In this document: positions 17,489 to 25,384 of the stretch, in pieces
Numbering within the stretch: the first letter of the stretch is position 1
Layout of the letters: each line of letters begins with the position of its first letter
Assembly (NCBI GenBank): GCA_963737575.1
Contig: CAVTTJ010000008.1
Coordinates: 212,594 to 276,593, forward strand
Source: VRUE01 sp963737575
Lineage (GTDB): Bacteria; Actinomycetota; Thermoleophilia; Solirubrobacterales; 70-9
Direction of reading: 5' to 3'
Length of the DNA stretch: 64,000 bases
The notes under the pieces: model-generated
What the model saw: only the letters and a program-made list of their open reading frames with translations
Told to the model about the DNA's origin: nothing
Database searches by the model: none
Made by a program: the position numbers and the translations under genes

Positions 17489-17694
17489 GACAAGGCTGCC
17501 CGCTTCGCTCGCGGCGCGGAGAACCAGATATGGACGCTTGCTCGCTCCGCGGTCATGACAAGGCTGCCCGCTTCGCTCGCGGCGCGGAGAACCAGATATG
17601 GACGCTTGCTCGCTCCGCGGTCATGACAAGGCTGACCCGCTTCACTCGCGGCGCGGATGAACCAGATATGGACGCTTGCTCGCTCCGCGGTCAT
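17485..17694 (-). repeat. Three tandem SVHIWF micro-ORF repeats
   Basis: Three direct copies of a 68-70 bp unit lie head to tail; unit starts (minus strand ATG) are at 17694, 17624 and 17556. The units starting at 17624 and 17556 are identical and each encodes 23 residues beginning MTAERASVHIWFSAPRAK. Each stops with TGA overlapping the next ATG (ATGA), the last one joining the gene at 17488. The unit at 17694 has two single-base insertions and loses the peptide frame. The period of 68 equals 72 coding bases minus the 4-base overlap. Confidence 0.85.
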
Positions 17695-17804
17695 GACGCT
17701 ATGTAGAGAACCGCGACGACGAAGCTGAGGGCGAATACCGCTGCGGCGATGCCGCCTGCGACCAACCCCGCCGTCATGTTCCTTTTCGCGGTCTCCCGGT
17801 CCAT
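17691..17804 (-). CDS. 37-residue single-TM protein between two repeat elements
   Basis: The short frame ATG 17804 to TGA 17691-17693 encodes a charged N-terminus (MDRETAKRNM) and one hydrophobic helix (LVAGGIAAAVFALSFVVAVL). The start overlaps the stop of a micro-ORF repeat (TGATG) and its stop overlaps the ATG of the next repeat (ATGA), so it is embedded in a coupled chain. It is too short for ordinary gene finders. Small one-helix subunits are common in terminal oxidases, which is the most likely kind of role here, but this is inference. Confidence 0.6.
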   Translation of the reverse strand: MDRETAKRNMTAGLVAGGIAAAVFALSFVVAVLYIAS

Positions 17805-17872
17805 CAGATGACTTCGCGCTTCACTCGCGGCGCGATGAACCAGATATGGACGCTTGCTCGCTCCGCGCTCAT
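17804..17872 (-). repeat. SVHIWF micro-ORF repeat, copy downstream of ctaB
   Basis: A 69-nt frame (ATG 17872, TGA 17804-17806) encodes 22 residues with the core ERASVHIWF-I-APRVK. It begins 10 nt after the ctaB stop and its stop overlaps the ATG of the 37-residue membrane protein. It differs from the other copies mainly at its 3' end, where it adapts to the next start codon. Confidence 0.8.
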
Positions 17873-17882
17873 TCTCGGATTC

Positions 17883-18791
17883 CTACCAGAGAGCGCGGTC
17901 GATCGGCATCGAGATGAACAGCAGCGCCAGGAAGGCGAGCGAGAAGAGGTAGGTGCGGAGCGCCCAGCGCCGGTCGGCGCTGCGCAGGAGGCGGACCGCG
18001 CAGTAGATGAAGGCGCCGCCGAGCGCCATCGAGACGACGAGGTACTCGAAGCCGAAGGCTCCGGCGCAGAAGGGGAGCTGGGTGACCGCGTAGAGAAGGA
18101 TCGTGTAGAGGAGGATCTGGCGGCGGGTCTCGTTCTCGCCGCGGACGACCGGGAGCATCGGAACCCCGGCCTTCGCGTACTCGTCCTTCATCAGCAGCGA
18201 GAGCGCCCAGAAATGGGGCGGGGTCCAGAAGAAGACGATCGCGAAGAGGAAGAACGCGGTGCCGCTGAGGCCGCCGGTGACGGCGGCCCAGGCGACAAGC
18301 GGGGGAACGGCGCCGGCGGCGCCGCCGATGACGATGTTCTGAGGCGTCGCCCGCTTCAGCCAGAGCGTGTAGACGAAGACGTAGCCGAACAGGCCCGAGA
18401 TCGAGAGCGCCGCGGCGAGCGGGTTGACGGCCAGCGCCAGCAGGGTGAAAGAGGCGACGCCGAGCGAGGCGCCGAACGCGAGCGCGGCGGCGGGGGAGAT
18501 GCGTCCGGCCGCCACCGGGCGATCCGCGGTGCGGGCCATCAGGCGGTCGATGTCGCGATCGACCGCGTGGTTGATCGCCCCCGCGCCGCCGGCCGAGAGG
18601 GCGCCGCCGAGGCAGGTGAGGAGGACGAGCTCGACCGAGGGGTGGCCGGCGACGTACATCGTCGTCACCGTCGTCAGCAGCAGCAGCGACTGGACCTTCG
18701 GCTTGGTCAGTGTCAGGTAGTCGCGAAGGACCGCGGTAGCCGCCGCGGGCCCCCGCGAGACCGCCGCTGCGGTGGCCTCCAACGGTGTCAC
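17883..18791 (-). CDS. ctaB: Protoheme IX farnesyltransferase (heme O synthase)
   Basis: The 302-residue UbiA-type prenyltransferase has about nine TM helices. Its first Asp-rich motif is NHAVDRDIDRLMARTADRP, and it has YTLWLKRATPQNIVIGG and a second Asp-containing loop near MKDEYAKAGVPMLP. It converts heme b to heme O, the substrate of ctaA. It lies 4 bp downstream of the degenerate coxA-like gene and upstream of a micro-ORF repeat, so it is probably cotranscribed with them. Confidence 0.94.
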   Translation of the reverse strand: MTPLEATAAAVSRGPAAATAVLRDYLTLTKPKVQSLLLLTTVTTMYVAGHPSVELVLLTCLGGALSAGGAGAINHAVDRDIDRLMARTADRPVAAGRISPAAALAFGASLGVASFTLLALAVNPLAAALSISGLFGYVFVYTLWLKRATPQNIVIGGAAGAVPPLVAWAAVTGGLSGTAFFLFAIVFFWTPPHFWALSLLMKDEYAKAGVPMLPVVRGENETRRQILLYTILLYAVTQLPFCAGAFGFEYLVVSMALGGAFIYCAVRLLRSADRRWALRTYLFSLAFLALLFISMPIDRALW

Positions 18792-18795
18792 GCCG

Positions 18796-20481
18796 TTAGG
18801 CTACCGGCTGCGACTCGCGAGCGGGCTGATCGGGGCTGCCGGTCCGATGTGAGATCGCCTCGCGGATGTCGCGCATCGGCCGGGCGCTGCGGACGTCGGG
18901 CAGGACGTCGAAGTTGTGCGGCTCCGGAGGCGAGAGCGCGAACCACTCGAGTGAGTCCGCGCCCCATGGGTCGTGCGCGGCCTCGACGCCGACCGCACGG
19001 CTGAGGACCGCGTTGACGAGAGTCAGCAGGATCCCGATCGCGAGGATGAACGACCCGATCGTGGCGACCATGTTGTAGCCGTTGACCCCGGTGTTGTCGA
19101 AGAACTTGTAGGCGTCGGCCACCTGCCCCTCGAGCGAGCCCGCGAGGAACAGCGGGATGAAGGTGACCAGGGTGCCGACCGCGATCGTCCAGAACGAGAA
19201 CCGGGCCATGTTCTCGCCCAGCGTCCTTCCGGTCAGCTTCGGGAACCACCAGTGCAACGCGGCGAAGCCGCCGAAGACGGCACCCCCGATCAGCGCGAAA
19301 TGAGTCGCCGCCGTGCTGTCGGTCGTGTGCTGGACGCGCCAGGCCGAGGCGATGAGCGAGTGGCAGATCTCGGCCGTGAGGCCGATCGAGATCGACGAGA
19401 GGGCGCCGGCGGCGAACAGCAGCGGTGCCCGCATCCTCGCGGCACCCCCGACCAGGGTCGCGATCAGGTTGAAGAAGACGAGGCCGAAGGGGACGATCAG
19501 CGCCAGCGACATCACCATCGCGAAGTACTTCCACCCGATCGGAATCGGAGCGGTCAGCATGTTCTGGGGCCAGGCGAGGGTGCCGAGCACGGCGATCGCG
19601 ACCAGCGACCCGATTGTCGCGTTGCGGTTGAAGAGCGGCTTGCCGGCGAATGCCGGGACGATTTCGGCGATCGCGGCGAGGGCCGTGATCAGGATCAGCA
19701 TGTAGGAGCCGGTGTAGAAGATCCAGCTCAGGTGCTGCCAGAGCAGGGGGGCGCCACCGGCGTCGCCGGCGAAGAAGACGCCCCCGAAGTTGCGGTCGAT
19801 CAGGAGCATCGTCACCGCCGCCAGGAACACCGCCCCCAACACCAGCATCAGCCAGGAGCCGATCGCCGCCGCCCAGGCGAAGACCGGCAGCCGCCGCCAG
19901 GCCATGCCCGGAGCCCGGCACCCACGGATCGTCGCGACCAGGTCGACCGAGATCAGCACGAACCCGAGCGTCGCCAGGCCCGCCGCCGCCGCCCAGGCGT
20001 CGATCCCGTTGTTTTCGAGGAAGGCCAGTTCGTTCAGCGGGGCCAGCGGGTTGACGCCTCCCTCCGACGGGGTGAAGAGGAGGCCCGCGTAGAGGACAAC
20101 CGCGCCCGAGAGGTACAGCCAGGCCCCGAGCTGGCCGACTCGCGGCAGGGCCGTTCCGCGGGCGCCGATCTGCAGCGGCGCCAGGTAGTAGAAGAAGCCG
20201 AACGCAAGCGGCAGCGCGAAGAGGAACAGCGCGGTCGCGCCGTAGAGCGAGAGCATCCGGTTGAAGAGGACCGGCGTCAGGAAGGTGTTCTCGGGAATCG
20301 CGAGCTGAAGCCGCATGATCAGCAGCTCGAGGACCGCGATCGAGAGGAACCCGAGGGCGGCGACGATCATCATCCGGCCGACGTCCTTGTGGTCGGCGCT
20401 GGTCGCGATCTCGACCCAGCGCGCCCGGCGCCGGGGGAATCCGTCGACGACCAGCTCGGGCGGCTTGCGCGAGGAGCTCAT
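18796..20481 (-). CDS. Degenerate heme-copper oxidase subunit I homologue
   Basis: The 561-residue, 12-TM-type protein aligns with the intact coxA of this window over its whole core. Examples are YYLAPLQIGARGTALPR against NYVLPLMIGAPDMAFPR, and HWWFPKLTGR against YHWFPKITGR. Almost all metal ligands are replaced. The CuB His of SHPAVY is Thr in YTGSYM and the cross-link Tyr is Met. The CuB pair HH in WAHHM is QN in WPQNM. The heme a3 His is Ala and the first heme a His is Tyr; only the last heme a His (THFALIGG) remains. ATG 20481 overlaps the coxB-like stop (ATGA). It cannot be a normal oxygen reductase; its role is unknown. Confidence 0.88.
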   Translation of the reverse strand: MSSSRKPPELVVDGFPRRRARWVEIATSADHKDVGRMMIVAALGFLSIAVLELLIMRLQLAIPENTFLTPVLFNRMLSLYGATALFLFALPLAFGFFYYLAPLQIGARGTALPRVGQLGAWLYLSGAVVLYAGLLFTPSEGGVNPLAPLNELAFLENNGIDAWAAAAGLATLGFVLISVDLVATIRGCRAPGMAWRRLPVFAWAAAIGSWLMLVLGAVFLAAVTMLLIDRNFGGVFFAGDAGGAPLLWQHLSWIFYTGSYMLILITALAAIAEIVPAFAGKPLFNRNATIGSLVAIAVLGTLAWPQNMLTAPIPIGWKYFAMVMSLALIVPFGLVFFNLIATLVGGAARMRAPLLFAAGALSSISIGLTAEICHSLIASAWRVQHTTDSTAATHFALIGGAVFGGFAALHWWFPKLTGRTLGENMARFSFWTIAVGTLVTFIPLFLAGSLEGQVADAYKFFDNTGVNGYNMVATIGSFILAIGILLTLVNAVLSRAVGVEAAHDPWGADSLEWFALSPPEPHNFDVLPDVRSARPMRDIREAISHRTGSPDQPARESQPVA

Positions 20482-21182
20482 GTCCCTTTCTTCTTCAGTT
20501 GGGCGACGACTCTGTCCTGGGCCGCCTGGATGTCCGATTTGGTCTGTTCGACGAAGGCTTCGTATTCCTCGGGCGAGACGACTTCGACTTCGGTCCGCAT
20601 CGGCGCGTAGGCCTGGCCCGAGAGGGTCGCCGACTGGCCGCGGTAGGTGCCTTCTTCGTCGGCCCGGAAGATGATGTGGTGGTGGCGGCCGGGGACGGCG
20701 TCGGCCTTGCCGGCGAGCGAAGGGACGTCCCAGGTGTGGACGACGTCGGTCGAGACGAGGTCGAGGTCGACGGCCGTGTCGACCGGGACGACCAGCTTGT
20801 AATAGCTGAACGTTTCGTTGGGGTAGGCGTAGCGCCACAGCCACTGCTGGCCCGTGGCCTCGATTTCCAGCGTTTCGCCGCCGCCACCTTTCTTGGACTG
20901 CAGGCCATCCGGGCCGGTGGTGGGCGCCTCGCGGGCCTTGGTCGTGTAGACGGCGCCGAGGACGAAGACGACTATCGCGAAGGCGGCGAGGCCGCCGCCG
21001 ACCCGCAGCTGGATGCCGCGGCCGCCGGTGACCTCCCTCGGCTCGGTCCCGCGCCCGGCGCGGTAGCGGCCGAGGGCATAGAAGAGGGCGACGTTGATCG
21101 CGACCGCGAGGATGACCGCGGCGACGAAGCCGATCCAAAGCAGCGTGTCGATCTGGTCAGTGCCAGGAGAGTGGGGCGACAA
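20478..21182 (-). CDS. Subunit II homologue lacking the CuA site
   Basis: The 234-residue protein has two N-terminal TM helices (LLWIGFVAAVILAVAINVAL and GGLAAFAIVVFVLGAVY) and a cupredoxin-type domain (QQWLWRYAYPN, STDVVHTWDVPSL). The CuA cluster is gone. Where the intact coxB has CTELCGFGHASM, this protein has SATLSGQAYAPM, so both Cys are Ser and the His is Tyr; the distant His (VVHTW) is kept. It is coupled to the degenerate subunit I gene by a 4-nt overlap. The two losses match: neither CuA nor the heme-copper centre could form, suggesting a non-respiratory or structural complex. Confidence 0.88.
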   Translation of the reverse strand: MSPHSPGTDQIDTLLWIGFVAAVILAVAINVALFYALGRYRAGRGTEPREVTGGRGIQLRVGGGLAAFAIVVFVLGAVYTTKAREAPTTGPDGLQSKKGGGGETLEIEATGQQWLWRYAYPNETFSYYKLVVPVDTAVDLDLVSTDVVHTWDVPSLAGKADAVPGRHHHIIFRADEEGTYRGQSATLSGQAYAPMRTEVEVVSPEEYEAFVEQTKSDIQAAQDRVVAQLKKKGT

Positions 21183-21259
21183 GGCGCGGCCATTCTAATC
21201 ACGCGGGCCGCCGTCGCGGACGGCCGCGAGGTCGCTCGGCTGCTCCTATACTCGCCGAC

Positions 21260-21396
21260 TTGAGCGCGGAGCGAGCCAGCGTCCATATCTGCTTCTACGC
21301 GCCGCGAGCGAAGCGCGAGCAGTTGTCATGAGCGCGGAGCGAGCCAGCGTCCATATCTGCTTCTACGCGCCGCGAGCGAAGCGCGAGCAGTTGTGA
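21260..21396 (+). repeat. Two tandem SVHICF micro-ORF repeats upstream of PAP2 gene
   Basis: Two nearly identical 68-bp units lie in tandem. Unit 1 runs from TTG 21260 to TGA 21329-21331; unit 2 from ATG 21328 to TGA 21394-21396. Both encode MSAERASVHICF-Y-APRAK plus a short tail. Unit 1's stop overlaps unit 2's ATG (ATGA) and unit 2's stop overlaps the ATG of the next gene (TGATG). They differ from the 17.5-kb copies by Trp to Cys in the core. Confidence 0.85.
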
Positions 21397-22349
21397 TGCC
21401 GAAGCGGACGCGCCGATCCCCGGCCCTGCGCACCGCCGTCCGCGCCGGAGCGGCCGGGGCGCTGGCGGCGGCGGTCGCCGTGCCGCTCCTCCGCCACCGT
21501 CTCCGCATTCCCGCGCCGGTGACGGTGGTCGCCTGCGCCTCTGGGCCGCTCGCCCTCGCTGTGCTCTTTCCGCGCTCGCGCAAGCGCGACGTCGGCCTCT
21601 ACATGCTCCAGATGTGGGGCTTCACGATGGTCCACGAGCTGCCCTACGACGACCCCGACCGGCTCCGCAGCCGGCTCCGGACTCAGTACCCGATCGTCGC
21701 CGACCGCGCGATAGGCCTCGGCCGGCTCCCGAACGCCCGCCTCCAGCGCGGCCTCGCCCGGCTGCCGGGGGTCGCGGTCATCGATCGCTTCCTGACCTGG
21801 GTCCACTGGCTCTGGTTTCTCGAGCCCTACGCCTCCCTCGTCTACATCCTCGTCCGCCACCCCGACCGCTTCCCGCGAGCCGCGCGCCGACTCGCTGCCG
21901 TCTTCGACGTCGGCTGCATCGGCTACTTCGCGGTGCCGACCGCGCCGCCCTGGTGGGCCTCCGAGCAGGGCCTGACCGACGAAGAGGTGCGGCGGATCAT
22001 GGTCGAGGTCGGGGAGCAGACCTGGCGCGGCGCCTGGCCGCGGATGTACGCGGCGCTCGGCGGCAACCCCTGGGCGGCGATGCCGTCGCTCCACTTCGCG
22101 ACCTCGACCACGGCGGCGATCTCGCTCGCCGAAGCCGGGCGCGGGCCGGGCGCGGTCGGATGGGCCTACGCGCTGACCCTCGGGTTCGCCCTCGTCTACC
22201 TCGGCGAGCACTACGTCACCGACCTTGTCGCGGGTGGGGCGCTGGTGGCCGCAGTGCGACGCGGAGAGCTGCTCGCCGAGCCGGCCGTCGAGGGCATCAA
22301 CGCCGGCCTGCAGCGCCTGGAGAGAATCGCCAACTCGCAGATCATCTAG
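21396..22349 (+). CDS. PAP2-family phosphatase (AUR1/IPC-synthase-like)
   Basis: The 317-residue membrane protein has the PAP2_3 pattern: GYFAVPTAPPWW before the active site, then AMPSLHFATSTTAA (catalytic His of motif 2) and YLGEHYVTDLVAGGAL (motif 3 His and Asp). Related enzymes dephosphorylate lipid phosphates or transfer phospho-inositol to lipids; which reaction occurs here is open. I chose ATG 21396 because it overlaps the stop of the second micro-ORF repeat; GTG 21393 is one codon earlier. Confidence 0.88.
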   Translation: MPKRTRRSPALRTAVRAGAAGALAAAVAVPLLRHRLRIPAPVTVVACASGPLALAVLFPRSRKRDVGLYMLQMWGFTMVHELPYDDPDRLRSRLRTQYPIVADRAIGLGRLPNARLQRGLARLPGVAVIDRFLTWVHWLWFLEPYASLVYILVRHPDRFPRAARRLAAVFDVGCIGYFAVPTAPPWWASEQGLTDEEVRRIMVEVGEQTWRGAWPRMYAALGGNPWAAMPSLHFATSTTAAISLAEAGRGPGAVGWAYALTLGFALVYLGEHYVTDLVAGGALVAAVRRGELLAEPAVEGINAGLQRLERIANSQII

Positions 22350-22359
22350 CGTCTAGGAC

Positions 22360-23532
22360 GTGTCTCCAGAGGGCTCGGCGAACGGCAACGGCGCCGCCGG
22401 TCTTCCGCTTTTCACGACGCGGCGCCTCGTGCAGACGATTCTGCTCGTCGTCGTCCTGCTGGTCGCGATCTATTTCCTGTTCCCGAAGCTGGTCGGCCTC
22501 GGCGACTCGCTCAGCAAGCTCGGCGACGCCGATCTCGTCTGGGTCCTGGTCGCGATCGGATTCAGCGTCGCCGCGATCGCGACCTACATCGCGCTGTTCA
22601 AGGCGGTGGTCGGCGGCAAGGCGCTGCGGCTGACCTGGGGCGAGACCTACGAGATCAACATGGCCGGGGTCGCCGCGACGCTGCTCTTCTCCGCCGGAGG
22701 GGCCGGCGGGATCGCGCTCACCTACTGGGCGCTGCGCAAAGCCGGGATGGAGCGGCGCGACGTCGGGCGCAGGATGGTCGCCTTCCTCGCCCTCCACTAC
22801 GCCTTCTACCCGCTGGCGCTGATCACCTTCGGGATCCTCCTGCGGACCGGGGTCCTGCCCGGCAAGCACTCGGTCGAGCTGACGATCATCCCCGCGGCGG
22901 TTGCGGGCCTGATCATGGTCGGCGGGGCGCTGATCGCGCTGATCCCGACCGATGTCGGTCCGCGGATAAGCAGCCACTTCCACGGCGAGCGCACCCACGC
23001 GATCGTCGACTCGATCGCCAAGGTCCCGGCGACCGTCGGGGAGGGGTTGCGGTTCGCGCTGCGGCTCTTCACCCATCCCTCTCAGGGAGGGCTCGCCGTG
23101 CTCGGGGCCGCCGGCTTCTGGGCGGCGAACATCGGCATCCTCTGGGCCTCCTTCCGCGCCTTCGGGATCCAGGTCCCGATCGCGGTCGTGATCCAGGGCT
23201 TCTTCCTCGGAATGGTCGCCAACCTGTTTCCGCTGGCGCCGGCGGGCGTCGGCGCGGTCGACGCCGGGATGATCGGCGCCTTCGTCCTCTTCGGCATCCC
23301 CGAGGAGACGGTTTTCCCGGCGATCCTGATCTACCGGCTGGTGGCCTTCTGGCTGCCGATCCCGCCCGGGATCGTCGCCTTCTTCCAGCTCCGGGCGAGG
23401 GTCCAGCGCTGGGAAGAGGAGGGGCTCCCGATCGACCGCCGCCCCCCGGCCCAGGTCGAGCCGGCGGCGGCAGGGGCCGAGCGTGGGCTCGAGGGCGGCG
23501 CGCTTGACAGAGCGCGGTACTATAAAAAGTAA
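22360..23532 (+). CDS. Lysylphosphatidylglycerol synthase TM-region/flippase-like protein
   Basis: The 390-residue protein has about eight TM helices and the UPF0104/LPG_synthase_TM pattern (GGAGGIALTYWALRKAG near residue 110, LFPLAPAGVGAVDAGMIGAF near residue 290). Members without the synthase domain are thought to move lipid-linked molecules across the membrane. The start is GTG 22360, 10 bp after the PAP2 gene, so both probably act on membrane lipids in one operon. The last 40 residues are a hydrophilic tail; its codons contain a TTGACA that may be the trxB -35 box. Confidence 0.85.
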   Translation: MSPEGSANGNGAAGLPLFTTRRLVQTILLVVVLLVAIYFLFPKLVGLGDSLSKLGDADLVWVLVAIGFSVAAIATYIALFKAVVGGKALRLTWGETYEINMAGVAATLLFSAGGAGGIALTYWALRKAGMERRDVGRRMVAFLALHYAFYPLALITFGILLRTGVLPGKHSVELTIIPAAVAGLIMVGGALIALIPTDVGPRISSHFHGERTHAIVDSIAKVPATVGEGLRFALRLFTHPSQGGLAVLGAAGFWAANIGILWASFRAFGIQVPIAVVIQGFFLGMVANLFPLAPAGVGAVDAGMIGAFVLFGIPEETVFPAILIYRLVAFWLPIPPGIVAFFQLRARVQRWEEEGLPIDRRPPAQVEPAAAGAERGLEGGALDRARYYKK

Positions 23533-23540
23533 AGTATTAG
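23504..23540 (+). promoter_or_regulatory. Possible trxB promoter
   Basis: A TTGACA hexamer at 23504-23509 is followed by an unusually AT-rich stretch (TATAAAAAGTAAAGTAT, 23521-23537) just before trxB. A -10-like TAAAGT at 23530-23535 gives a long 20-base spacer, and TATAAA at 23521 a too short one, so the exact -10 is uncertain. The AT-rich block stands out in this GC-rich sequence. Confidence 0.4.
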
Positions 23541-23556
23541 ACTCCGGCGGCAGAAA

Positions 23557-24567
23557 ATGAGCGACGAGAAGAAGACAGAGAACGTGATCATCATCGGCGG
23601 CGGGCCGGCCGGCTACACGGCCGCCCTCTACACCGCCCGCGCCAACCTCGAGCCCCTCGTCTTCGAGGGATTCCAGTGGGGCGGCCAGCTTCAGAACACG
23701 ACCGATGTCGAGAACTATCCCGGCTATCCCGAGGGCATCATGGGCCCGGAGATGATGGGACAGTTCCGCGCCCAGGCCGAGCGTTTCGGCGCCCGCCTCG
23801 TGACCGACGACGTCGACCGGGTCGAGCTCTCCGACGGCGGCGTCCAGCGGGTCCACGTCGGCGAGGAGGAGTACCTGGCGAAAACCGTGATCCTCGCGAT
23901 GGGGGCCGAGCCGCGCCGGCTCGGGGTCCCTGGAGAGCTCGAGCTCTCCGGCTGCGGGGTCTCGACCTGCGGCGTCTGCGACGGCGCATTCTTCAAGGAC
24001 AAAAAAGTGATGGTGATCGGCGGCGGTGACTCGGCGATGGAGGACGCGATCTTCGTCTCGAAGTTCGCCTCCGAGCTGACGATCGTCAACCGCCGCGACG
24101 AGTTCCGCGCCTCGAAGATCATGAGGGCGCGGGCCGAGGAGCGACCCAATATCTCGTTCAAGACCCCGTTCGTCGCCGAGGAGTTCGTCGGCGGCGAGGA
24201 GAGCAGGCTGACCAAGGTCCGGCTGCGAAACGCCGAGACCGACGAGGTCGAGGACGTCGAGACCGAAGGGGCCTTCGTCGCGATCGGCCACATCCCGAAA
24301 TCGGAGATCGTCGCCGAGCAGATCGGAACCGACGAGGACGGCTACATCCTCACCGAGGGCCGCTCGACCCGGACCAACCTGGCCGGCGTCTTCGCGGTCG
24401 GTGACGTCGTCGACCGCACCTACCGCCAGGCGGTGACCGCCGCGGGTACGGGCTGCATGGGCGCTCTCGACGCCGAGTGGTACCTGCGCGACACGCCACC
24501 CTCGCCCGAGGCTCACTGGCAGCGTGGCGGCGAGCCGACCGAGATCGCGCCGACCCCCGGTTCCTGA
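23557..24567 (+). CDS. trxB: Thioredoxin reductase
   Basis: The 336-residue flavoprotein has the FAD-binding IIIGGGPAGYTAALYTARA, the redox-active CGVCDG about residues 147-152, the NADPH-binding MVIGGGDSAMEDAIF and the C-terminal FAD motif GVFAVGDVVDRTYRQ. It reduces thioredoxin with NADPH. About 20 residues at the C-terminus extend beyond the usual end. No trxA gene follows: the next gene, greA, is on the other strand. Confidence 0.96.
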   Translation: MSDEKKTENVIIIGGGPAGYTAALYTARANLEPLVFEGFQWGGQLQNTTDVENYPGYPEGIMGPEMMGQFRAQAERFGARLVTDDVDRVELSDGGVQRVHVGEEEYLAKTVILAMGAEPRRLGVPGELELSGCGVSTCGVCDGAFFKDKKVMVIGGGDSAMEDAIFVSKFASELTIVNRRDEFRASKIMRARAEERPNISFKTPFVAEEFVGGEESRLTKVRLRNAETDEVEDVETEGAFVAIGHIPKSEIVAEQIGTDEDGYILTEGRSTRTNLAGVFAVGDVVDRTYRQAVTAAGTGCMGALDAEWYLRDTPPSPEAHWQRGGEPTEIAPTPGS

Positions 24568-24571
24568 AACC

Positions 24572-25039
24572 CTAGACGAGCTTCTGGACGACGAAGGTCT
24601 TTGCCCCGCGCGGGGTCTCGACCTTGACGGTCTCTCCGACCCTCGCATCGCGGAGGGCGCGGCCGATCGGCGACTCCGCGGACAGGCGCCCGGCGGCGAG
24701 ATCGGCCTCGGTCGAGCCGACCAGCGTCCAGGTGTTGACGGCGCCGCTGGCTTCGTCGAGGACCTCGGCGGTGAGGCCGAAGGCGAAGGCGTCGCCGGAA
24801 TCCCCGACCTCGACGACTTCGGCGTTTTTGAGCCGTTCGCGCAGGCGTTTGATTCGCGTCTCGAGGTGGGCCTGGTCCTCCTTGGCGATGTGATACTCGG
24901 CGTTCTCCTTCAGGTCGCCGAGCTCGCGCGCTGCCTTGATCCGCGCCGCAAGCGCCGTCCGCGCCGGGCCTTCCAGCTCCTCGATTTCCTTCTCGAGCGC
25001 GGCAACGCCGTCCTTCGTGATCGCCTCTCCGTCGGCCAT
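24572..25039 (-). CDS. greA: Transcription elongation factor GreA
   Basis: The 155-residue protein has the N-terminal antiparallel coiled coil with the acidic tip and family signature ELGDLKENAEYHIAKE, and the C-terminal FKBP-like domain (SAESPIGRALRDARVGETV). It stimulates transcript cleavage by stalled RNA polymerase. I chose ATG 25039, with AAAGGTG seven bases upstream, rather than GTG 25048, which overlaps that ribosome site. Confidence 0.94.
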   Translation of the reverse strand: MADGEAITKDGVAALEKEIEELEGPARTALAARIKAARELGDLKENAEYHIAKEDQAHLETRIKRLRERLKNAEVVEVGDSGDAFAFGLTAEVLDEASGAVNTWTLVGSTEADLAAGRLSAESPIGRALRDARVGETVKVETPRGAKTFVVQKLV

Positions 25040-25096
25040 GGGCGGCACCTTTACAGATGCGCGCCGCCGGCGTCAGCGGTTGGCTAGGGTCGGGGC

Positions 25097-25384
25097 ATGG
25101 CCGGCTGCACCCACTACCGCGAAATCGAGCTCTACGAGCTCCCCGAGGAGATCGCCGGCTGCGAGGAGTGCCTGGCGCAGGGAATGCAGTGGGTCCACCT
25201 GCGGATGTGCCAAACCTGCGGCCACATCGGCTGCTGCGACAACTCCCCGGGGAAGCACGCGACAGCCCACAACCAGGAGACGGGGCACCCGATAATCCGC
25301 TCGGCCCAGCCCGGCGAGGACTGGAGCTGGTGCTTCGTCGACCAGGTCCTGTTCCGCGTCAGCCCGCCGCCAGACGCAGGGTGA
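25097..25384 (+). CDS. UBP-type zinc finger protein
   Basis: The 95-residue protein consists of a ZnF-UBP-like domain with the metal-binding order C...H, CEEC, CQTCGHIGCCD and H residues in GKHATAHNQETGHPI. Bacterial stand-alone copies are common in actinobacteria and have no defined role; ubiquitin is absent, so the eukaryotic function does not apply. It overlaps the convergent propeller gene by 26 bp. Confidence 0.88.
   Translation: MAGCTHYREIELYELPEEIAGCEECLAQGMQWVHLRMCQTCGHIGCCDNSPGKHATAHNQETGHPIIRSAQPGEDWSWCFVDQVLFRVSPPPDAG

Noticed and set aside
17485..17694. CRISPR-like array
   Set aside because: The repeat units are contiguous, with no unique spacers, and similar single units occur elsewhere at gene starts.
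18796..20481. Nitric-oxide-reductase identity for the degenerate subunit I
   Set aside because: NOR-type enzymes keep the metal-binding His residues; here they are replaced by Thr, Gln, Asn and Ala.
18973..20610. Long plus-strand open frame (545 codons)
   Set aside because: Antisense shadow of the degenerate subunit I gene; sequence is dominated by Arg, Asp, Glu and Gly from reversed codons.
22342..24648. Very long minus-strand open frame (768 codons)
   Set aside because: Runs antisense through the flippase-like gene and trxB; no ribosome site or domain.
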